Assembly (NCBI RefSeq): GCF_018613575.1
Contig: NZ_JAGGPX010000015.1
Coordinates: forward strand, 175,316-239,315
Length of the DNA stretch: 64,000 nucleotides
Direction: 5' to 3'
From: Planococcus sp. ISL-110
GTDB lineage: Bacteria; Bacillota; Bacilli; Bacillales_A; Planococcaceae
How positions within the stretch are numbered: position 1 is the stretch's first letter; every line of letters starts with the position of its first letter. Below are positions 16,739 through 25,423 of the stretch, in pieces. Below the pieces are notes generated by a model, which worked only from the letters and a program-made list of their open reading frames with translations, was not told the origin of the DNA and ran no database searches. Made by a program: the position numbers and the translations under genes.

Positions 16739-17996
16739 CGAAAGCCGGGAATTCCATTTGGAGTTCATTCACTTCATTTGCTTTTTCTATCTCTTCAATC
16801 CGAATGCCCATCCGCTCAATCAGGTCGACCACAAGGGCATTCCCCATACAGAAGTAGCGCATGCGATCGTTCATCCCTGCAGTCCAATTGTCCGGGAACC
16901 CATTCAGGCGCTCGCATTCGACCGGGGTAAGGAGACGCTTCTTGCCATTGACTTCTACGATGTGGGTGCTCCGGTTAATCGACCCTTCGCTCGTCAGCAT
17001 GGTCCGGCCGGGCTTGTCCAATTCATCCACAGGGGACATCCCGCCTTCGGAGAAATGGTAGATATGGCCTTCGGCGGTTTTCCGCTCGATTTTCTTCGGT
17101 CCGCGCAGGTAAGTGAACTTCTCGATGTTCGCTTCAGTGAGGTAGAACTTTTCCGGTACCGCATCTTCATCAATTAAAATATCCTTTAGAGGAATCGAAT
17201 CCTCGAATGTAGGCGAAAGGTGGGCTGTGAAGACTTTGCCGTCCTTCATATAGCCTGAACTATGGAAACCGTATGAGAATTCGTCGGAAATCTCCACGAT
17301 ATCCGAAGGGAGCTCTACTGAGGAAATGCGATCCTTATAAGGTTCCTCTTCAACCGGGAAAGGCTTGGCGAAGAATCCTTCATTGAATACAATCTCTTCA
17401 GGGGAGAAGGCTTTCTGCTGGCTCTCGAAAGAGATGCCATTCTTATAGGCGAAGATGAAGACCCGGCGACGGCGCTGTGCCATGCCGTATTCTGCAGCGT
17501 TAATGACGCGCCACTCGACGGAGTAATTCATATCCCGGAAAGTGGCCAGCATGACTGCGAAGTCACGACCTCTTTGAGTAGAAGGAGATTTCAAAAGGCG
17601 ATCGACGTTCTCCAACAGGACGTATTTCGGGTGGGTGTTCTCGATTACTCGCTTGATTTCCCAAAAAAGGACGCCCTTCTTGCCTTGGATTCCCTGTTCA
17701 CCTGACTTAGTCCGGGCAACCGAGTAATCCTGGCAAGGGAAGCCGCCTACGAGGAGGTCGGCTCGGAGGTCGTGGAATGTATCGTCGGAGACCTTAGTGA
17801 TGTCTTCGTTCGAATGGATTCCTGTATCGAAATTGCGTGCATAGCAGTCAAAGGCATCCTGCGCTTTGCGCGAAGGCTCCCACTGATTCCCCCACACGAT
17901 ATCGAATATTTCATGGTTGGCTTTCTGCAATCCGAGTCGGAATCCGCCGACTCCTGCGAAGAGTTCGATGACTCGGAGTGGTTTTATCTGTTCCAT
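16734..17996 (-). CDS. dcm: C5-cytosine DNA methyltransferase
   Basis: This 420-residue enzyme has the ordered C5 motifs. They are FAGVGGFRLGL (motif I), GGFPCQDYS with nucleophile C88 (IV), ENVDRLL (VI), QRRRRVF (VIII), a target-recognition region and FCMGNALVVDL (X). It methylates cytosine-5 in a specific site that cannot be read from sequence. The start (MEQIKPLRVIEL) has AAAGGATG upstream, and the longer frame does not. vsr lies 106 bases upstream on the same strand, so the two form a unit. It probably protects the host from a nearby restriction enzyme. Confidence 0.93.
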   Translation of the reverse strand: MEQIKPLRVIELFAGVGGFRLGLQKANHEIFDIVWGNQWEPSRKAQDAFDCYARNFDTGIHSNEDITKVSDDTFHDLRADLLVGGFPCQDYSVARTKSGEQGIQGKKGVLFWEIKRVIENTHPKYVLLENVDRLLKSPSTQRGRDFAVMLATFRDMNYSVEWRVINAAEYGMAQRRRRVFIFAYKNGISFESQQKAFSPEEIVFNEGFFAKPFPVEEEPYKDRISSVELPSDIVEISDEFSYGFHSSGYMKDGKVFTAHLSPTFEDSIPLKDILIDEDAVPEKFYLTEANIEKFTYLRGPKKIERKTAEGHIYHFSEGGMSPVDELDKPGRTMLTSEGSINRSTHIVEVNGKKRLLTPVECERLNGFPDNWTAGMNDRMRYFCMGNALVVDLIERMGIRIEEIEKANEVNELQMEFPAFG

Positions 17997-18102
17997 ATAC
18001 CGAACATCCTTTCGGTTTTTCTTAATTATAACGAATTGTCGAGGAAAGATCAACAAATACTTTCAAAGACATTAATTTTATCTCAACCCATCGATTATTC
18101 CA

Positions 18103-18534
18103 TCAATCAGGCTTCCTATATTCTCTCATGGCTGCCTGGACGAATTCCAGTGCCGAATCGACTGTTTCGTCCACATTCCGCCGGATTTCATGTTCCCATA
18201 TCCGCAGGACATGCCAGCCCTTCTCGATGTAGTGGGCATCCACTTCCTTGTCCCTTTCCCTGTTCCGGGAAATCTTGGCATCCCAGAACTCCTGGTTGCT
18301 CTTGGGGCGTTTGAAATGGATTGGGCAGCCGTGCCAGAAGCGGGAGTCGACGAAGATGACCACCTTATACTTCTGGATGGAGATGTCCGGGGTTCCGCGC
18401 AGATTCCGGACGTTCTTACGGAATCGGAGTCCTCTATTCCACAATGCTTTGCTGAAGAGATTCTCCAATTTCGACTGTGCACGGATGGCCCTCATCGTTT
18501 TGCTTCTTTGTTCTTTAGTCATGCGGTCAGTCAT
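18103..18534 (-). CDS. vsr: very short patch repair endonuclease
   Basis: This 143-residue protein is a standard Vsr. It has the opening MTKEQRSKTMRAIR, the catalytic region GTPDI...VVIFVDSRFWHGCP, then FWDAKISRNRERD and WHVLRIWEHEI. Vsr nicks 5' of T in T:G mismatches that arise when 5-methylcytosine deaminates, limiting the mutagenic cost of the neighbouring methyltransferase. The ATG at 18534 follows GGAGG. It is encoded upstream of dcm and transcribed with it. Confidence 0.95.
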   Translation of the reverse strand: MTDRMTKEQRSKTMRAIRAQSKLENLFSKALWNRGLRFRKNVRNLRGTPDISIQKYKVVIFVDSRFWHGCPIHFKRPKSNQEFWDAKISRNRERDKEVDAHYIEKGWHVLRIWEHEIRRNVDETVDSALEFVQAAMREYRKPD

Positions 18535-18684
18535 AGGAAGACCTCCATATTGCAGGTATGAGTGTAATGTAAAATAATAAACTACTACTATAAAAACTAA
18601 TTATTTATTCGTTAGAATGTCCAATTGGACACTCTTTTTCCAAAAAAATTGGCATTCTGAATATCGAATACCTATATTTAGGGA

Positions 18685-18720
18685 TAGTAAAAGAGCATCG
18701 ATATCGATGCTCTTTTACTA
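18685..18720. terminator. 36-bp perfect palindrome, likely bidirectional terminator
   Basis: The arm TAGTAAAAGAGCATCGAT is followed immediately by its exact inverse complement, with no separating bases. It sits 2 bases after the stop of the leftward gene and is flanked by A/T runs, so it can end transcription of that gene. It could also be a protein-binding site. Confidence 0.6.
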
Positions 18721-18721
18721 T

Positions 18722-19315
18722 CTATTTGTTAATCCATATTAAACAATCCCTCAGATAAGAATCCATTTCATCGTGAATAAATGGAGGGTCAGGAATCCCC
18801 GCTTTCTTCTTTGTGCTAATTTTTACCTGCTCTAGATTCAAAAGGTTTGGATTTAAACATGCTACAATCCCTTCAAGATACCTTGTAATTGCAAGTCTAA
18901 TCCCTCTATAACGAGGACGAGGATAATTTATGTCTTCTTGTAATATAACCCAATAAGTTAAATATTTAAATTCTTCGAAGGTTAAATCGATGTTTCGAAC
19001 ACTCATAGTTATATTCAAATTTGAATCAGCATTCAATCCATTTTGATATAAATTAACTAAAAAATTCGTAAGATTATAAGCATGACCTAATTGGCTAGAG
19101 CTGAAAATAGATTCAACAATATCTACATGGGTAATGTCGCAACCATTGAGCCTTGCCAAATAGTCACCGGGCTTTTCAGTTTTACGTCCCGGATAGTGAA
19201 TCACTAAATTAGGTAAAACCTCCGGTGAAGGGATCCATTCGTTCGAATGTGTTCTTTTGTCAACGGCTTGATTTGATAAACTTAAGATTTGGGTAATATT
19301 TGATTGGTACGGCAA
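18722..19315 (-). CDS. hypothetical protein in the defence island
   Basis: This 197-residue soluble protein has no recognised motif. It is mixed alpha/beta with a conserved-looking block RYRGIRLAITRYLEGIVACL and aromatic-rich segments (YLTYWVILQEDI). A weak AGGAGGATT-like site precedes the ATG at 19315. It is divergent from the DUF3883-type gene across a 130-base AT-rich gap, so the two may share a control region. Its place inside the island suggests an accessory or regulatory role, which is inference only. Confidence 0.6.
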   Translation of the reverse strand: MPYQSNITQILSLSNQAVDKRTHSNEWIPSPEVLPNLVIHYPGRKTEKPGDYLARLNGCDITHVDIVESIFSSSQLGHAYNLTNFLVNLYQNGLNADSNLNITMSVRNIDLTFEEFKYLTYWVILQEDINYPRPRYRGIRLAITRYLEGIVACLNPNLLNLEQVKISTKKKAGIPDPPFIHDEMDSYLRDCLIWINK

Positions 19316-19445
19316 GCAAATCCTCCTCTAGAAAATGAATATTCTTATAATTCGTGACTTTTATACATATAATATACCATTTTTTATAAAATAGTAATAC
19401 AATATATCTAGTTTAATGAAGATGATATAACTAGGAGGGCTATTA

Positions 19446-20492
19446 TTGGATACTAATGACGCAACTTTGAAGCTCTTTAATCAATACAATCGCGAACAAG
19501 TACGAAATATCTTTGATCCCTTGGGCAACTATCGCAGTGGATCTGGTACGTGGGGGATACATGGCATAGTTAAAGTTCCTCACCGCGTCAAAGATTTCGT
19601 TTTTTTTGTCACGTATGGCCAATCGCAGTCGGGGCATGCCTTTGAGGAGGAAGTGACAGATGAAGGAGTACTAACATGGCAATCTCAACCTCGAAGCAGG
19701 TTGAATGATGATATAATTCAAACTTTAATTAATCATGATTACACAGTTGACAACATTTTTCTCTTTCTCAGAACAAGAAGAATGAATCCGCATACAAAGA
19801 AATCAGAACCTTTTACGTATATGGGGAAAATTGCATACATTACCCATGATATAGAAAGAGAAGCGCCTGTGTATTTTAAATGGCAACTATTAGAGTGGCC
19901 GGAAATCTCCTCGGAAGTACTTGAAAGAATGAGGTTGGAAACAACTCCTACTATCCGGTGGACTGAAGGAGAATCTGGATTATTACGTGAAACGAGTCCA
20001 CCGCTTCAGGAAGAGTTTACCCAAGGAGAAATTACCGTAGAATTTCAAGCTCCTCATAGAGGTTTTGCCACGAACTATGCGCAAAAACAGAAGATTGGGG
20101 AATTAGGAGAATTGCTTGCTTTGAAACATTATAAAGAGCAACTGATTGCTAATGGAAGAGATGATTTAGCAAAGAAGACACGTCATGTTTCAAAGGTAAT
20201 AGGAGACGGACTAGGTTATGACATAGAAACTTTTGATTCGCATGGAAATGTTTTATATGTAGAAGTCAAGACTACCACCGGCGGAAAAAATATTCCCTTC
20301 TATCTTTATACTAGCGAGTTGAATTATTCAAAACAATGTCCTGAATCTTATATGCTAGTAAGAATCTATAATTATGATGAACAAAACAACAAAGGGGAGT
20401 GTTATAGAATCAAAGGTGACATTAGTGATTACCTAGACTTGACAGTTAATAGTTATAAGGCAAATGTACGGAAATATGAGGGAACTGTGTGA
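19446..20492 (+). CDS. DUF3427-like/DUF3883 protein, putative restriction-type nuclease
   Basis: This 348-residue protein starts at TTG behind TAGGAGGG. Residues of about 15-165 resemble the DUF3427 module found at the C-terminus of some restriction-linked helicases (SGSGTWGIHGIVKVP...FVFFVTYGQSQSGHAFEE). Residues of about 215-335 match DUF3883, a PD-(D/E)XK-like fold, with GELGELLALKHY, GYDIETFD and YVEVKTTTGG as the D...ExK core. Such proteins cut or recognise modified or foreign DNA in several restriction systems. No partner helicase is adjacent; the nearest is at 12-14.6 kb. Confidence 0.75.
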   Translation: MDTNDATLKLFNQYNREQVRNIFDPLGNYRSGSGTWGIHGIVKVPHRVKDFVFFVTYGQSQSGHAFEEEVTDEGVLTWQSQPRSRLNDDIIQTLINHDYTVDNIFLFLRTRRMNPHTKKSEPFTYMGKIAYITHDIEREAPVYFKWQLLEWPEISSEVLERMRLETTPTIRWTEGESGLLRETSPPLQEEFTQGEITVEFQAPHRGFATNYAQKQKIGELGELLALKHYKEQLIANGRDDLAKKTRHVSKVIGDGLGYDIETFDSHGNVLYVEVKTTTGGKNIPFYLYTSELNYSKQCPESYMLVRIYNYDEQNNKGECYRIKGDISDYLDLTVNSYKANVRKYEGTV

Positions 20493-20748
20493 GGTAGGAG
20501 TGGACTAGTGAAGAAGATTTTTAATGTGCAACTTCATTTCAGACATTAAGAGGAAGCGATTAAAATTAAGATGTTAATGGCGGAGTATAAAGGTTTTTGT
20601 GAAAAAGATAGATTAGGTTGATAAAAATCTTAATGGAGAAAAGTTCTTAGAGATGAAAATTTTTTTAGTTTCTCAATTTTGGGAAATAAGAATTACTGAG
20701 AGAGAATTTTCTTCTTTGGCGAAATATGTATCGGAGAGGAGGGACACA

Positions 20749-20787
20749 ATGATTTTAAAAAAAGAAGCACTATCTCAATACAACTGA
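20749..20787 (+). pseudogene. start of a small gene cut by an IS3 remnant
   Basis: GGAGAGGAGGGACACA precedes an ATG, but the frame runs only 12 codons before hitting the IS3 end. A matching C-terminal part (EEGFYFDEKDWLPLFRGITG) may lie beyond the IS at about 21396-21500, ending near the start of the yolD-like gene. Confidence 0.35.
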
Positions 20788-21394
20788 ACTGAACCCCAAA
20801 TGGTAGACACTTTAAAAAAATGACCCCAATTTGGGTTTTTTTCTGTTTTCAGACCCCGGTAAGGTATTCGTCACCGATATCACGTACTTGCCCAACCGTT
20901 CGGGACAGATAGCGTATCTTTCTACCTTGAAAGGTGTCGTCACCCGTGAAATCGTTGCCTATGAAGTCACGACCACTCTCACGATGGAAATTGTTTATCG
21001 CACGTTAAAGAAACTGAAAGAAGCATTGGATGGAAATATTCACCCGGAAGCGATGATCCATTCCAATCAGGGTTTCCACTATACCCATCCGGAATACCAA
21101 CAGCGTGTGAAGGAACTGGGATTGACCCAGTCAATGTCCCGCCGGGGCAACTGCATCGACAACGCCCCTATGGAGTCGTTTTTTGGTAACTTCAAGGATG
21201 ATGTCGAGTTTAAACAAGCAACCCGCCTTGCCGAATTGAAAGGGCTGGTGGATGATTACATGGCGTATTACAACGGAACACGCAAGCAATGGAATTTAAA
21301 AAAGATGACGCCGGCACAATACCGAAGTCATCTAATCGCAGCCTAGCTGCAGGGTGCTTTTTTATAAATTGTCCATTAAATGGGGCTCAGTTCA
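20785..21394 (+). mobile_element. internally deleted IS3-family element
   Basis: Inverted ends are recognisable: TGAACTGAACCCC at 20785-20797 and GGGGCTCAGTTCA at 21382-21394, with further similarity inward. Only about 610 bp lie between them. The orfA gene and the first part of orfB are missing, so this is a deletion derivative. Confidence 0.75.
20853..21346 (+). pseudogene. IS3-family transposase OrfB, C-terminal part
   Basis: About 165 residues of the integrase core remain. They contain FVTDITYL (first aspartate), MIHSNQGFHY, where HSDQG is usual so the second aspartate is replaced by asparagine, and APMESFFGNFKDD (glutamate). The final YYNGTRKQWNLKKMTPAQYRS is intact. The N-terminal half is lost and the catalytic site is broken. 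Confidence 0.8.
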
Positions 21395-21492
21395 ATTGGA
21401 AGAGGGTTTTTATTTCGATGAAAAGGATTGGCTGCCATTATTCCGTGGTATTACAGGGACGTGTGTTCTTTTTAAACTAGGAGGTAGTCAAA

Positions 21493-21855
21493 ATGAAAGT
21501 AAATAGACACTTAAAAGTACAAGGGGATATCAAAGACCGTGGAGTGATTAAGTGGCAAGGGATGATGTTGACCGAACATGTGGATTTGATACGTGCGTGG
21601 TACGAAGAAGACAAACACGGTGTGAAGCCTGTTTTAGAAGAAATTGATTTGCAACTACTGCAAGAAGAAATGATATTGGCCTCACAACGTAAATGTCATG
21701 TGAAAATAAAGACATGGAAAGAGAAAAATTTTCATTATCACGTCGGGATTATCCAAGAATTAAATAAGCGCAGTAGATCCATTGTTTATGAAAATCCTGA
21801 AGGATTGCATTGGCTATCGATGAATGAACTGGTCGGTATCTGGTTAATTGACTAA
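21493..21855 (+). CDS. YolD-like family protein
   Basis: This 120-residue protein contains the YolD hallmark DRGVIKWQGMML followed by an HVDLIRAWYEE region, with a small beta-rich C-terminus. YolD-like proteins usually precede a Y-family (UvrX/DinB-type) polymerase gene and are thought to be linked to the SOS response. No polymerase follows here. The start has AGGAGGTAG. It appears intact but separated from its usual partner. Confidence 0.75.
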   Translation: MKVNRHLKVQGDIKDRGVIKWQGMMLTEHVDLIRAWYEEDKHGVKPVLEEIDLQLLQEEMILASQRKCHVKIKTWKEKNFHYHVGIIQELNKRSRSIVYENPEGLHWLSMNELVGIWLID

Positions 21856-22070
21856 AAGTCTTTTATGAACAAAAGAAAAAATAGCTTTTAAAACTGCTAG
21901 TTAAGAAGAAGCAAAGCTAGGAGAAATAACGAAAGCTGTGACTATTTATGGTTAATGAAAATTTACTTTATTATAGGGAGTGCAATCAAGCAGAATCAGA
22001 AACTTAAAAGGAAAAGAAATGAAGAATATAGAACAATAGATTTATCAGAGATAATGAAAGGAGAAGTTAA

Positions 22071-22337
22071 ATGATTATAGACATTATTTTGGGCAATAAC
22101 ATTGATACTAAAATGTGGATAAATGATTTAAAAACAAATGGAGCAGAATATATTATTGTAATCGATTATGAGAACCATAAAGAACCTAAAGAGATAGATG
22201 GTATCATTTATATGGATCCAATTAATGCCCAGAAGTACATTAGAAAGTTTGATGCAAAAAATTACTATAAATCTGTGTATGGATTTCCAGGTATGTCTGG
22301 TACTATGTCTTCTTTGCACCGTGAAAATAAAAATTGA
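22071..22337 (+). CDS. small hypothetical protein (88 aa)
   Basis: ATG follows GAAAGGAGAAG. The protein is soluble, beta-rich and acidic-neutral, with an IIVIDYENHKEP segment. No family is recognised. It sits among broken genes, and the good ribosome binding site and uninterrupted frame are the only support. Confidence 0.45.
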   Translation: MIIDIILGNNIDTKMWINDLKTNGAEYIIVIDYENHKEPKEIDGIIYMDPINAQKYIRKFDAKNYYKSVYGFPGMSGTMSSLHRENKN

Positions 22338-22377
22338 AGTTGATTGTTAACCCCCAAAAAAACTCTTAATAAGGAGC

Positions 22378-22587
22378 ATGCCTAAATTTATCTACAATAA
22401 ATTTGCTCGCGATGTGATACCTGAAGTAATTGAAAAGACCGATAAAGAATTGCCCATTCGCATTCTGGAGCAAGAAGAATATAAAGATGCGGCTCCTAAA
22501 GAAGAAGATGAGGTGGAATTAGCGGATATTCTTGAACTTCTGCATGCTTATTTTGAAAGGAAATCAGTATCCTCAACAGTTAACTAA
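22378..22587 (+). pseudogene. MazG-like pyrophosphohydrolase gene with internal deletion
   Basis: The N-terminus (FARDVIPEVIEKTDKELPIRIL) and the ELADILELLHA helix match phosphoribosyl-ATP pyrophosphohydrolase-like/MazG-type proteins of Bacilli, which are normally about 100 residues. The central LKEELxEY metal-binding helix between these blocks is largely missing and the C-terminus is lost. At 69 residues lacking the active-site helix it cannot work. Confidence 0.55.
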
Positions 22588-22588
22588 A

Positions 22589-22921
22589 CTATTACGTAGT
22601 TGTTAGTTTTAAGGTTCAGGATTTCTGTATAAAGAAGCTACTCAACCAGAGAAAAGAACTTGTATCAATTCAGCAAAGGTGGAAAACTCTCTTCAACCAG
22701 TGGCTATTACCCCATTAAAAAGGTATCATAAAAGCAACTACTGAAGTTCAAATGTCAGTTGATGGACCTTCATAATAGCTAATCAGCTATCAGGTTTTAC
22801 AAAATAATCTTTACGGAGGGGACTATAAATTGCCATACCAATTAGGGGGAAACTTTAAGCTTTTTACATTGAATTCAAATCCAGAATTGGCTCAGTAAAT
22901 TGCGGATGAGCTCGGCTGTCA
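22589..22921 (+). pseudogene. truncated copy of the prs leader and prs start
   Basis: From 22589 the sequence parallels the leader of the intact prs at 28678-28923 along its whole length, and then the first codons of prs from TTG at 22830. It has the same ribosome binding site position and the same [21 protein letters not shown] start. An early stop (CAG to TAG) interrupts at about 22896, and homology ends near 22921 at the junction with a reverse-oriented gene. The leader is diverged and the coding start nearly identical. Confidence 0.85.
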
Positions 22922-23319
22922 GCTTGCTCTTGCCTAACAATAATCTCTTTTACTTCTTCACCATCGAAAATGAAGAATGGAGATGCGTAATAAGGCATTA
23001 TTCTATCGATCAATCTGTTGTATTGCTCAATATTGCCCACTAAAGTTTTTTTAGGCATATATGCGCCACGAGGCTTTATTGTTACTTCTCTTTCATCCGT
23101 AGTCATGATTTTGTAGGTATTGAAGAACCACTTAACTTTGATTGTCCATTCTTCACCAGAATCAGTTTCTAAAACTAATGATACAGAACATTCTCTGCCA
23201 CCTTCATCGAAGAACGTATTATTAATCACATTAGAAAATACTTTTTTATATTCTTCCTCAGTAGTTTCAGGTTTTCCATAAAGGACATCTTTAATTGCCT
23301 TCAATTTGAAATCAGACAT
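22864..23319 (-). CDS. DndD/Rad50-like ATPase fragment
   Basis: Residues 1-130 resemble a stretch of the SMC-like ATPase DndD: a KDVLYG start, NNTFFDEGGRECSVSLVLETD strand pair and SPFFIFDGEEVKEIIV, the conserved FFDGE block. The N-terminal P-loop is absent although the ATG has a good AAAAAGGAG site. The last 20 or so residues come from the antisense of the prs fragment at the junction near 22921. It was probably a larger DNA-modification or defence ATPase and is now truncated at both ends. Confidence 0.5.
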   Translation of the reverse strand: MSDFKLKAIKDVLYGKPETTEEEYKKVFSNVINNTFFDEGGRECSVSLVLETDSGEEWTIKVKWFFNTYKIMTTDEREVTIKPRGAYMPKKTLVGNIEQYNRLIDRIMPYYASPFFIFDGEEVKEIIVRQEQADSRAHPQFTEPILDLNSM

Positions 23320-23439
23320 GATAATCTCCTTTTTTAAAAATAGAAATTTAATTATTATAATTCTTATTATACTACGAAAAAAGTATATTTTTACAAAATT
23401 TAATATATTATGATTTTACTAAATATAATAAACTAGTAA

Positions 23440-23795
23440 ACGTCAGGCCAATCGTTCCATCCAAATAGAAACCGAATTTCAATGTGCCGACCCAACTAGC
23501 GAAGGCGACTCAAGAACATTATGCGGTGCACAGTCTGCGGAATCGCCAGTTCATGCATGACGGTTCCGATAAAATCTTGGTCATTGAGATCACCTGTCTT
23601 AAACTGGAATTTGGACAAATGGTTTCCTTTTGTTGTGTGAAGGAAGTCGCGATGCGAAAGATATTTGTTGACGTGTTGTCCACCATCCTGAAGATACAGT
23701 TTTCTACCACAGAAAGACGACTTCAACTATTAACAGACAGCCATCGCACCCTGTCTGAACTGAAACAACTGGTTGTTGAGTATGGGCACCATTGA
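23440..23795 (+). pseudogene. degenerate IS3-family orfB relic
   Basis: The translated stretch KILVIEITCL...GQMVSF aligns by eye with KVFVTDITYL...GQIAYL of the IS3 remnant at 20.8 kb. LLTDSHRTL stands where HSDQG would be. Multiple changes and stops make it a fossil copy. Confidence 0.55.
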
Positions 23796-23821
23796 AACAG
23801 CTCTCGCAAAAATGGAACCTA

Positions 23822-23861
23822 AAAAAGATGACTCCGGAATCAATATCAGAGTCATCTTAGC
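23822..23861 (-). terminator. terminator of the acidic lipoprotein gene
   Basis: AAGATGACTC (23825-23834) pairs with GAGTCATCTT (23849-23858). On the minus strand a run of T follows. Confidence 0.8.
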
Positions 23862-23900
23862 GAAGCTTAAGCTGCATCTTACTTGCCTACATGCAGTAAA

Positions 23901-24353
23901 TTATTCAGTTACTTCGATGTCTTCAACTGGACCTACTGTCGTTTCCAAATCTGAGAAATCATCAAAATCGGCAATGACTACTCCATACTCTTCCTCTACA
24001 TAATTATCGAATTCTATTACTGTCCAACCAAGAGGAGTGAGGTACGTCGTTTCTAGTTCTTCCATGTTAATATTCCCCATGTCAATCTCGTCGAGGACTT
24101 CTTCTGCGGCTTCATCTGTTTCTTCTTCCAGTTCATCCGCCTGTTCTTCTGCTGTATCTGTTTCTTCTTCTAGTTCATCTGCTTGCTCTTCATCTATATC
24201 TGTTTCTTCTTCTAATTGATCCGCTTCGTCTTCTGCTTCAAGCACTTCTGCCGGTTCCGCGTTATCTAACGCTTCATCTTCACCACAGCCAGCCAGAATA
24301 CTTGTAGACAATATCCCCACTGCGCCGATTTTAACCCATTTGTTTCTAATCAT
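23901..24353 (-). CDS. acidic lipoprotein with tandem Glu-rich repeats
   Basis: This 150-residue protein has a signal peptide with lipobox (LAGC). Near-identical 14-residue repeats of the form EEQADELEEETD follow (DNA repeats around 24090-24230), then a folded-looking C-terminus (TYLTPLGWTVIEFDNYV). It is extremely acidic, as expected for an extracytoplasmic linker or ion-binding stalk in a salt-adapted cell. No family is recognised. AAAGGGTG precedes the ATG. The repeat number could vary between strains. Confidence 0.7.
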   Translation of the reverse strand: MIRNKWVKIGAVGILSTSILAGCGEDEALDNAEPAEVLEAEDEADQLEEETDIDEEQADELEEETDTAEEQADELEEETDEAAEEVLDEIDMGNINMEELETTYLTPLGWTVIEFDNYVEEEYGVVIADFDDFSDLETTVGPVEDIEVTE

Positions 24354-24510
24354 AAATCTTCACCCTTTCATTTTATGTCTCTACTTATTTGCTACCCTTT
24401 TGATATTTGGATAAACATTTGACTTATAAAGGAGATTTTACTAGGCTATAAATTAATATATTGTCTCTTATCCGGGCGGCATATTCGGTGTCGGATGGCT
24501 TACCGAAAAG

Positions 24511-25014
24511 TTAACTTCCGGATGCTTCGTATTCTTTATCGGTTCCGTCGGAGTAAGTCACTTCAATATTGATGGATTCATAATCCGGTTCGATGCTGAA
24601 TACCTCCACAACTTTGCTGATCACTTCATCATCTGCCATATCTGGAGTCAACTCAAGCTGAGCCAGCAACGGCCCGATTTTATCAAAGGCGTCATTGCCT
24701 GCCAGTACTTCGTTTGAAATTTTATCTTCATATTCTGCTTCTACAAGATCACGGTCTTCTTCATATGAGGCCTGCAGTGCATCGTCCTGGTCAGTGTAGT
24801 CAACCTCTACCTCGAAATCTGTAAAGCCGAAGACTTCACCCCCAATATTCTCATCTTCGAGACCTCCACCAGGGTTGGCATCAACCACACCTTCGTAGTC
24901 GATAGCTTCTTCTGTAATGGGTTTTGTTACTTCGTCTTCATTGCCACAGGCTCCTAAAAAGAGGGCAGAGGAGAAGAGGAATCCTGTTGTAATCGTGTTT
25001 TTTTTACTGATCAT
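24511..25014 (-). CDS. YusW-like lipoprotein
   Basis: This 167-residue lipoprotein (LGAC lipobox) has a C-terminal domain matching the YusW family (FTDFEVEVDYTDQDDALQA...DYESINIEVTYSDG), which is of unknown function in Bacillus. The second ATG is chosen because AAAGGATG lies about 8 bases before it. The first ATG overlaps the ribosome binding site. It is very acidic, like its neighbours on both sides. Confidence 0.75.
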   Translation of the reverse strand: MISKKNTITTGFLFSSALFLGACGNEDEVTKPITEEAIDYEGVVDANPGGGLEDENIGGEVFGFTDFEVEVDYTDQDDALQASYEEDRDLVEAEYEDKISNEVLAGNDAFDKIGPLLAQLELTPDMADDEVISKVVEVFSIEPDYESINIEVTYSDGTDKEYEASGS

Positions 25015-25423
25015 TACTATCATCCTTTCATTATGCCATTTATAATTTTCATTCCCGATTTTCCAAGACCTAAGCTTTTCAACTTGAGATAAATATACGA
25101 CAGGAAAGTTTATGCTGAAAGTTCAGCAGGAAAAAAGCAATGACCAAAGAGAAGCCTCTAAAACTCCATGGTTATGATTAGGGATCGTATTACTAGATAA
25201 AAATACACGAAGCAGTAGCTAATCGAAACATAAATTAAAAGGAGAACGATTTGGAGAACAGCCATGATTGGATCATCTTCGAATAATCACTATGTAAAAG
25301 CAGTAGAATTTGCAGTGTATACAAAAGATATCAAAAAAATGATAAATAGTGTTTTTCTTTAGTTTATCCGGGTAAGCGTATAGAAACACGTGAAAATAGT
25401 TCTAAAAAATTGGAGGAATTACA

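Noticed and set aside
24037..24219. A Ser-rich open frame opposite the acidic lipoprotein gene.
   Set aside because: It is the antisense reading of GAA/GAG-rich repeats and carries only low-complexity Ser/Val.
24090..24230. Tandem DNA repeats that could suggest a CRISPR array.
   Set aside because: The units are adjacent without spacers and encode repeated residues of a lipoprotein; no cas gene is present.
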